Source: Timema cristinae
Taxonomy: Eukaryota; Arthropoda; Insecta; Phasmatodea; Timematidae
Length of the DNA stretch: 64,000 nucleotides
Assembly: GCA_039000515.1 (NCBI GenBank)
Contig: JBCFYV010011135.1
Coordinates: forward strand, 9,116,642-9,180,641
Direction of reading: 5' to 3'
The notes beneath the pieces were generated by a model, which searched no databases, had not been told where the DNA came from, and was given only the letters and a program-made list of their open reading frames with translations. This document shows, piece by piece, positions 57,640 through 64,000 of this stretch; position 1 is the stretch's first letter; every line of letters begins with the position of its first letter. Both the position numbers and the translations under genes were made by a program.

Positions 57640-57815
57640 GACTCTTAAGCTAACTTAAGCCTAATTAACAAAAACGTCAGCTTCGTCCTGTCTGGACTTG
57701 CCGGGTTTCGAATCCCGGCTAAATGTGCATATGGTAGGGTTTTTTCCTAACTGGTTTTTCATGAACTCGTCGTGCAAATGCGGTTAGCTTTTCTCTAAAT
57801 TATATCTTATTCCTC
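57640..57815 (+). mobile_element. SINE-A fragment
   Basis: Box B CGGGTTTCGAATCCCGG, body TTTTTCCTAACTGGTTTTTC and CGTGCAAATGCGGTTAGC. Box A region and tail lost. Confidence 0.55.
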
Positions 57816-57825
57816 ATACACGTAT

Positions 57826-58786
57826 CAGGGCTGCCACCCGTCTGGAAAACAGGGAAATGTCAGGGAATTTGGTTTGAACTGGAAAAATCAGGGAGATTCC
57901 AGGGAATTTAAAATATTCTAAAAATTACTGGAATTTAAAAAAACAAAGTCAAATTTTTAAAGTGTTAAACTCTTTTGTTAACAACCTATTTTTACATTAA
58001 TGTTTTTCTGCTTATTAATTAATTAAAATTGCGATTTGCGATCGTAATTTGGGAACTTGACAGTGAAGGATATTGCTATATTGCGGAATTACGTAATCCA
58101 GGAACATTTGCGCATGTGTAAACATCAGCGCATGCGCCGTGGTCATCGTTTTACTCGTGGGAGAGCGTCTGCACAGCCTTCGATATGAAACATAATACGC
58201 ATGATATTTTGTATTCTTAGTTCCTAAATAGTGACATGGCGCTCTATCATTATTTTCTTTCTTTATAATTTTTAACTTGATTTTTAAAAAACAATGTTTT
58301 AATTAGTTATTATGTCACGCCGTTATAGAAAAATTGTTTATTTAACACGTATAAAGCGTTGCCTCTCAACCACCCACTATTTACAACTAGAAATAAAATA
58401 TTTAGTGTAAATGTGTGAAAAGCAGTGCATCCATACTCCAGAAACAAGCTTCAAATAAATAAGTAAAAAATAAATGTATTTGTTTATGATGGTCCCAGTC
58501 CCTAAAGTTTTTTTTATCTTTAGTAAACGTGGTTATCATTAATAATGGAGTTGAGGAAAGACTACTCGCATTGCATATAATGACAGGAAGGTTGAGGTTT
58601 GAGTCCCGGATAGATGCACTTGGGGTGGGTTACCCATTCTCTTTTCATGCTAATGTGTGTGCATCTATTCTAAGCTACCTTCTCATTCCTGCCACATTAT
58701 ATTGAGTTGTTGGAACTATTATATTTTTTTCTGGAAAACCTGGAAATGTCAGGGAATTTGAATGTTAAAAATTAGTGGCAACCCTG
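57826..58786. mobile_element. CAGGGYTGCCAC-ended DNA element, 961 bp
   Basis: Ends CAGGGCTGCCACCCGTCTGG and GTGGCAACCCTG are inverted, each followed inward by AAATGTCAGGGAATTTG. ACGTAT flanks both sides (6 bp or more). A SINE-A fragment (58548-58690) is nested near the right end. No transposase; hAT-like ends. Confidence 0.6.
58548..58690 (+). mobile_element. SINE-A fragment
   Basis: Box B TTGAGGTTTGAGTCCCGG, body GGGGTGGGTTACCCATTCTC and TTCATGCTAATGTGTGTGC. Confidence 0.5.
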
Positions 58787-58794
58787 ACGTATCC

Positions 58795-58980
58795 ATACAA
58801 TGATACAAACACACACTCATAGGATAGAGTCAGAAGTAGAAGTTTGAGAAAATGTACCCACATTTGCATTAGCGAAAGAGAGAGATCATTTAGGAGAACA
58901 GCTCTAGATTCGGCTGACCTCGATTCACCTGCAAACTAATCTAATGCGAGAGTGACTCCACAGACCACGTGACCACTGAC
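58795..58980 (-). mobile_element. SINE-A copy, diverged
   Basis: Blocks GTACCCACATTTGCATTAGC, GAGAGATCATTTAGGAG, head AATGCGAGAGTGACTCCACA GACCACGTGACCACTGA (A2 type). Tail lost. Confidence 0.6.
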
Positions 58981-59519
58981 AGTAATTTGTTTGATTTTTC
59001 TTCAAGTTTCGTGGAAGCTCGATTTAATGGTCAGTGTCATCCCGCTGATATAAGGTTCTGCCACCTTTAGTTGAATAGAAGACGCTGGTGCTATGACGAG
59101 CGCATTATGAAACAAACCACAACAATGTGACCATCGTCCAAACACCTGTTGGATTGTTCGGCGGGCGCCTGTGTCGGAACGAAAACATCTGGAGGACAAG
59201 GAATTTCTTGTGACTGGAACTTTCAGTGTTAGTTTTATCTACCATTCACGAGAGTTTGCGATGAGCACTGGAAGACTATTTGTCTTTAACTATTCGTGTT
59301 TTAATTGAAAACGTTGAAAATATCGAGATTATTACGTGTATATCCTTGCACATTATAAAATACTGATAAAATGCATACTTGAACCAACCCTTGTTATTAC
59401 TCTTCCTGAAACTGCCCGCGCACTCGCTGTTCAAATAATATTTGTTGAGCAGAATAAATAAAGTATAATTTTTACAGGAAACACCTTAGCTTATTTGAAA
59501 ACTAGAAACTGGTGCTTCT

Positions 59520-59735
59520 TTTAGCACCATGTCTTACTACCCGCTAGGGCTAAAAGCCTAGATGTACTAATTACGATAATGGTTTTAAGGATTATGAAAG
59601 TTGAATTTAGATGAAGTGCACCCGCATTTGCTTGGAGGGAGAGTGGTAAATCAACCCTATCGCCGTCATTGGCAGTTTACTACTGCGAGAGTGACGCCTT
59701 AGATCATGCTGCCACCAAATCGTGTTACCACAATG
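59520..59735 (-). mobile_element. SINE-A copy
   Basis: Tail AGCACCATGTCTTACTACCC, body GCACCCGCATTTGCTTGGAG GGAGAGTGG, head TACTGCGAGAGTGACGCCTT, A2 type. A deletion removes box B. Confidence 0.75.
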
Positions 59736-60247
59736 ACGGCGGATTATAATAATTTTATTTACATTGTAAACCTATTTTATTAATAATTTAAATAATAATT
59801 CGATAGTAATCCATTAATAATATTATTGGAATATTTTGATACTTCAAGCTCGTCTGGACCCCTAATTTTGAAACGTGTGAGTAGCGAGTCGCAGGCGTAT
59901 TTCTCTCATCTCACACACAATCTTGCAAACCCCTAATTTTGAAATGTTTGCGCTGCGAAAACTCACGTCACACGATCGAATAGAGAGCGGATTCTACTCG
60001 CCAGCCTCACACCGTGCGAGACAAGGCTTGTCTGTCGAGTAGAGCATAATATAACAAAATGGATGACAATCCCCCTCTTCGGTTGGAACCTTCTGAGAGT
60101 GATTTTGTAAAAACAAATCTACCATTGTACAAAATAGGTTTACAGAATAAGAAAAAAAAGATTGCTTTGTACACTTTCAATCCTTATATAAAATTATTTG
60201 TTTGGGTGAAAATATAATAATATATCTTGATTTTTCAAAATTATTAA

Positions 60248-60345
60248 ACCGTCAATTTGGCTGAGTCGGTAGAGTGACGGGAACATTCTCATAATCTATA
60301 GTTCTCGTGTTCAAATCCTGTCATCTCTGAGTTTATTTAATTTTA
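60248..60345 (+). repeat. tRNA-like sequence
   Basis: Box A TTGGCTGAGTCGGTAGAGTG and box B CGTGTTCAAATCC with spacing of a tRNA, but the stems do not fold fully. Not SINE-A, B or C beyond the head. Confidence 0.4.
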
Positions 60346-60599
60346 TTTATCAGACTGAAAAAAACTTCAATTTTAAATGATTGTATTGGTAAGCATATAA
60401 TTGGTTTTAAATATTGTTCATATAAGTATACAAGGTATTTGAGCCTCCGTAGACTACCATAATATTCTTATTTAAATTAATGGGTTTTATGACATAAAGG
60501 TGTACACATTTAAAAATAAGGCTAAGCAAGCTAATTATTATTCGCATAATAAAAACCTTCAGGGCATATTTATGTTTTAAAAATAGTTGCAAAATTAAA

Positions 60600-60690
60600 A
60601 TTATTGACTCTAGGTAGGATCGATCCCCTGAATTTCTGAGTTATAGGAAGCTTGCTAACAAGTAAGCTAGAGTGGATATTGAGCATAAGG
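60600..60690 (-). repeat. tRNA-like sequence, inverted
   Basis: Complement carries box B GGGGATCGATCC and a weak box A (TCTAGCTTACTTGTTAGC). It faces the copy at 60248. Confidence 0.35.
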
Positions 60691-61217
60691 ACGGTTTAAC
60701 TTTCACTCATATAATCTGAGAACATTTCGATACAACAAACTTGGATGCAAACTATTGGAAGATGGGCAAATCGTTTTACACGATGAATTCAATACAATAA
60801 TAGTGTTTACTTTAAAATACGTATCTTGTATAATGGCGTGTTGTGGCATCTCATCGCCTCAATCTTTTGGTACGTCATGGTTTTACAGTGTTGTCGGATT
60901 GAAAACTCGGTCGCAAGCGAATCAACACTACACCGACTCTCACGACAGTAGAAACCTTTCGAAATTAGCTTTGTTTTGATACAGCCAGCGATTTGCCAGT
61001 TCATAAGCTGCAAGTTTGCTCGCTAACGAGTATTTTCGCAGGTTTCAAAATTAGGGTCCCGATCTGGGTTTTTTTCCGGTGACGGGAGTTTCGTTACCGG
61101 AGGGGCGTGGCGTGAAGTGTTTCCAGGGTAATCATAGATAGTTTAAACTGTGCCCTTTATATACCCTTAAAATGAGCAAGCTTACCTCTTAAGGTTCAAC
61201 CATTGCGTGGCTTATAT

Positions 61218-61684
61218 AGGGTGTCCACTGATCTGGAAAACAGGAATTTTATCAAATTTCTGGAATTTTTCACATATTTACCAAAAAATACACAACTTCT
61301 ATTTTATTACACTGTTGAGTATATGAATCTTAATCCTCAAGGTCAAACGTGATTTTATTGTTTTTCTGCCCTCTTTGATGTGTATCTCTAACCCAAAGTG
61401 GAGTCACGGTAATGCGTATTTGCTAGAATTCGATTACATTAAAGGAAGAAGAAACTAAATTAGAATATCTTTCACGAGTTTTAACAGTACTGTAAGCCTA
61501 CTACCCATAGCCCCTCACTTGGAACGGACATTTTTTTTAACACCTTCATGGATAGAATGACACAATTTCAAATTGTGTTTAATGATGTTAGTAAAATGAT
61601 GTTTGTAATATTAGTGATTGTAAAAGTTGAAAAATAACCCTGAAAAAGTCAAGGAATTTTAAAATATAGTTTGGCTGTTCACTC
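61218..61684. mobile_element. Element F copy 3
   Basis: GGGTGTCCACTGATCTGGAA at left and AAGGAATTTTAAAATATAGT TTGGCTGTTCACTCT at right, with ATCAAATTTCTGGAATTTTT inside. Same organisation as 56944-57469. Confidence 0.6.
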
Positions 61685-62177
61685 TATTATAGGATAGGTA
61701 GTGTAGCCCGTCAGGGAAGAGTTACTGCTATCTTTCGTGGAAAACGGAGTGTACCTGTTAATTGTCCTTATCACTTAGTAAAGCACTAATTAGTTTGATA
61801 TCAACGGAAATATATTGCCATGTGGCTTTGCGATTGGTCAAATGGGTGTGCGAGTGAGGGAAGCCCATATCATAGGTACAGTTCCTTTCGTGGTGTTCTG
61901 AGGGTTGCTTTTCATAAATGAAGGGGTTGAGTGTTATCAACAGGGCCCGGATTTTGATGGCATGTCATCTTTTTTCTGGCTTATCACATACAACGCTCAT
62001 AAGTATATTAACTCTGCTCATATCGCCTTTTTATAGAAATACATATTTTATAGGTCATTTTTAAGCATTTTAAGGGATTTTAAAGTTTTTCTCTAGGTAT
62101 TTTGAATCATTTCAAAGCTTTCATGTTGAATGAATGTTCAAACATACAATTTTTCAACACACACTTGCCGAAATGAG

Positions 62178-62212
62178 AATATAATATAATATAATATAAT
62201 ATAATATAATAA
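62178..62212. repeat. (ATAAT)n pentanucleotide repeat
   Basis: Seven units of a 5-bp repeat. Confidence 0.85.
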
Positions 62213-62699
62213 ACTTTTTAGCTTCTTTGCTTGTCTGGCTGTAAATTCATTTCTGGCTAGACTGCAACTATGCTGGAGAGGGCTGCGTTGGGAGGGGGTA
62301 GTTATTACTTCATGAACACATATTTGTATATAGATGTTATATTTAGCAGAATTGAAGAGTTTAGTTGTTAGAGGGTTTTAATAGCATTTTACATTTGTAA
62401 AGTGCGTGTTTGATTTAGTTGTGTGCATTTATTACGAGTTTTTGTTCATGATTTAAGTCATTTTTGAGAACAAGTTATTTTTTGGAATTCATATATCATT
62501 TTATATATCATTTTAGGTCATCAAAATCCAGGCCTTGGCATTGGTTATTTCTGGTAGCTTACCTCTGTAGTTGCTTTTGTAGTCAGTCAAGACATCGAGG
62601 ATAGCTAATTAGACCAATAAATAATAATTTTGTATAGGATTTTATAGACGTTTAACTAATGAAAATATCCCATTTAAATTCATGAGCGCTATCATGATC

Positions 62700-62800
62700 T
62701 GCCCCGACCCCGCCAAATATTCCACCCACTGTTCCTTCGAGAAAATGTAGGTGAACTTCCTCTAACTATTACCCTATTAGTGTTGATATCCAGAATGCGT
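62700..62800 (+). mobile_element. SINE-A body fragment
   Basis: TATTCCACCCACTGTTCCTT, ATGTAGGTGAACTTCCTCTA and CCCTATTAGTG only. Confidence 0.4.
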
Positions 62801-63074
62801 GGTGGAACAAATTCGGCGGAAAGTCAGGGAATTTGACCATGGAACAGGGAAAACTAGGCTATCCACATTAAATCAAAACAAGAGAAACTTCACTCCTATA
62901 TTTAGTTAACTCCTCTTCGATACTGTAAACATAATCCAGGTCAACTAAACTAATAATCAACCTTGAACATGTTGTGTTGCTTTGATTGATTATTTTCTTC
63001 ACCTTTTTTTATTTATTTGAGGTATTTAAAGTGCACTGTCTGAACAGACTAATTATCAGCACATGACTTATAAA

Positions 63075-63222
63075 TTAATTTGTATCTAGAACAAACACAA
63101 CGTCCAGTCTCCAATGGGGGAAACCCACATTTCACCAATTATAATTTTTTTGGCCATATTGAGAATCGAACCCGGTAACATCAGCTCAGTAGACAGACAC
63201 GCTACCGACTAAGCTAAGTTGT
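63075..63222 (-). mobile_element. SINE-C copy
   Basis: Complement of the head: GAGAATCGAACCCGGTAACA with box A complement CGACTAAGCTAA, body GAAACCCACATTTCACCAAT and ACACAACGTCC. 3' end absent. Confidence 0.7.
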
Positions 63223-63238
63223 ACTGTATTCTGAAAAT

Positions 63239-63690
63239 TGAAAAATGGCATCTGGACACGGGAATCGAACCCGGGACCTTTGGCTTAGTACGTCAATGCT
63301 CTTACCACTGAGCTATCCAGGAATCGTCTCGTGCCCAGGGTCATTCTTCATTCATATTTTAAGGCAGAGTCCATGATGGACGTGCGGAAATCGTCCGCTA
63401 CAAATGTGTGATTTTATTAAAATCACGAGCTATCAGACAATGCAGTCACCTTCGACACTGTATTTGGCTTATTACTGCCACTTGTACAATTATTATAATT
63501 GTAAGGGATTGCATATTTAAGAAATAGCCGACGATTTCCGCACGTCCATCATAGACTCTGCCTTAAAATATGAGTGAAGAATGACCTTTGGCATGGGATT
63601 ATTCCTGGATAGCTCAGTGGTTAGAGAATTGGCGTATTAAGCCAAAGGTCTCGGCATCGATTCCCGTGTCCAGGTGTCATTTAAAAATTT
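63239..63690. mobile_element. tRNA-tipped hairpin element, long copy
   Basis: Two arms of about 160 bp (63239-63396 and 63529-63690) are inverted copies around a 132-bp loop. Each arm starts with AATTGAAAAATGGC-type sequence, then a full tRNA-like domain (right arm: box A GGATAGCTCAGTGGTTAGAG, box B CATCGATTCCCGTG), then a non-tRNA block (GTGAAGAATGACC, GACGATTTCCGCACGTCCAT). The right anticodon arm still pairs TTGGC/GCCAA around GTATTAA. TTCTGAA flanks both ends. No protein coding. Confidence 0.8.
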
Positions 63691-63757
63691 TCTGAATGTG
63701 ATATCTAGATGGAGAATTCCTCACTAAACAGCATAAATAATAGCTTCGACTATTTGA

Positions 63758-64000
63758 TGGGTGACCTGGTGGTCTAGGGGTAAGGTGTCAGACTTCTATG
63801 CTGGCGGCCGGGGTTCAATCCTCGGTCCCGGCACAGATTTATCTGATTTCCAAACCCTTCCTTCACCTCTGGCAAGACATCTTGTGAATGTGGGGAATGC
63901 CAGGCCTCCACCGTGGTTCGTATTCCAGGTTAGACTGTAGGTCCTTCATTTCATCTCACAATCACCCTACCATTACACATTAGCGTAAGTGCGTATAACC
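63758..64000 (+). mobile_element. SINE-B copy, cut by the window end
   Basis: Complete head (GGTGACCTGGTGGTCTAGGG, GGGGTTCAATCCTCGG) and body up to GTGCGTATAACC, where the window ends just before the tail hairpin. Confidence 0.9.

Larger units (their letters stand above)
59856..61059. mobile_element. Inverted-repeat element with GGACCCTAATTTTGAAAC ends
   Basis: Left end GGACCCCTAATTTTGAAACG and right end complement GGACCCTAATTTTGAAACCT pair over about 20 bp plus an inner CGAG-rich part. A second left-end-like copy lies at 59932. ATG at 60061 opens MDDNPPLRLEPSESDFVK; the frame continues without recognised motif. Two tRNA-like sequences facing each other (60248-60345 and 60600-60690) lie inside. 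Confidence 0.5.

Noticed and set aside
63604..63677. Possible tRNA-Asn-like gene (loop GTATTAA)
   Set aside because: The anticodon arm pairs, but box B is damaged (CATCGATTC), the anticodon would be ATT rather than GTT, and it belongs to the hairpin element.

Overview
This is a window of a eukaryotic, almost certainly arthropod, nuclear genome. It is AT-rich, has spliced genes with long introns, and is crowded with tRNA-derived SINEs, decayed DNA transposons and minisatellites. The arthropod call rests on two gene fragments: a Mediator subunit 13 (MED13/skuld) N-terminus whose TNGASLEDCH core looks arthropod-like, and an MRPL50 gene whose C-terminal part also looks arthropod-like. Short TTAGG runs agree weakly. 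Species is not determined; no taxon-specific marker was recognised.

Layout. 1-4.5 kb: AT-rich, SINE fragments and a (TTA)n tract. 4509-4616: an orphan 36-codon exon on + with good splice sites. 6.8-17.6 kb: transposon graveyard (two LINE reverse-transcriptase tails, a pogo-like MITE, a hAT transposase relic, foldback elements, a mariner relic, SINEs). 18193-18252: a possible terminal exon on +. 23644-32291 (-): four exons of MRPL50. 32500-32568 (+): the first coding exon of MED13, head to head with MRPL50 with 208 bp between the start codons. I found no second MED13 exon, so most or all of 32.6-64 kb is probably MED13 intron 1. That stretch holds five minisatellite arrays (40, 58, 28, 35 and 46 bp units, 37.7-51.6 kb), many SINEs, several families of inverted-repeat elements and two 'tRNA-tipped' hairpin elements (39.6 and 63.2 kb).

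Mobile DNA. Two SINE families dominate. SINE-A has a class-II-tRNA-like head; SINE-B has a different tRNA-like head. Both end in the same roughly 60-base tail, which contains the hairpin ACCCGAACGGGT, then AGTAAGACGCGGTGCTA, then (TAA)n. Several copies have clean 9-13 bp target-site duplications, so both were probably mobilised by one LINE partner. A third family (SINE-C) has a tRNA-like head and its own 3' end.

How the genes relate. MRPL50 (mitochondrial ribosome) and MED13 (kinase module of Mediator) share a short promoter region with YY1-like and CCAAT motifs, so they are probably co-transcribed divergently as housekeeping genes. The two + exons at 4.5 and 18.2 kb could belong to one further gene converging on MRPL50, but this is unproven. 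Nothing here is prokaryotic and no CRISPR or operon structure is present.
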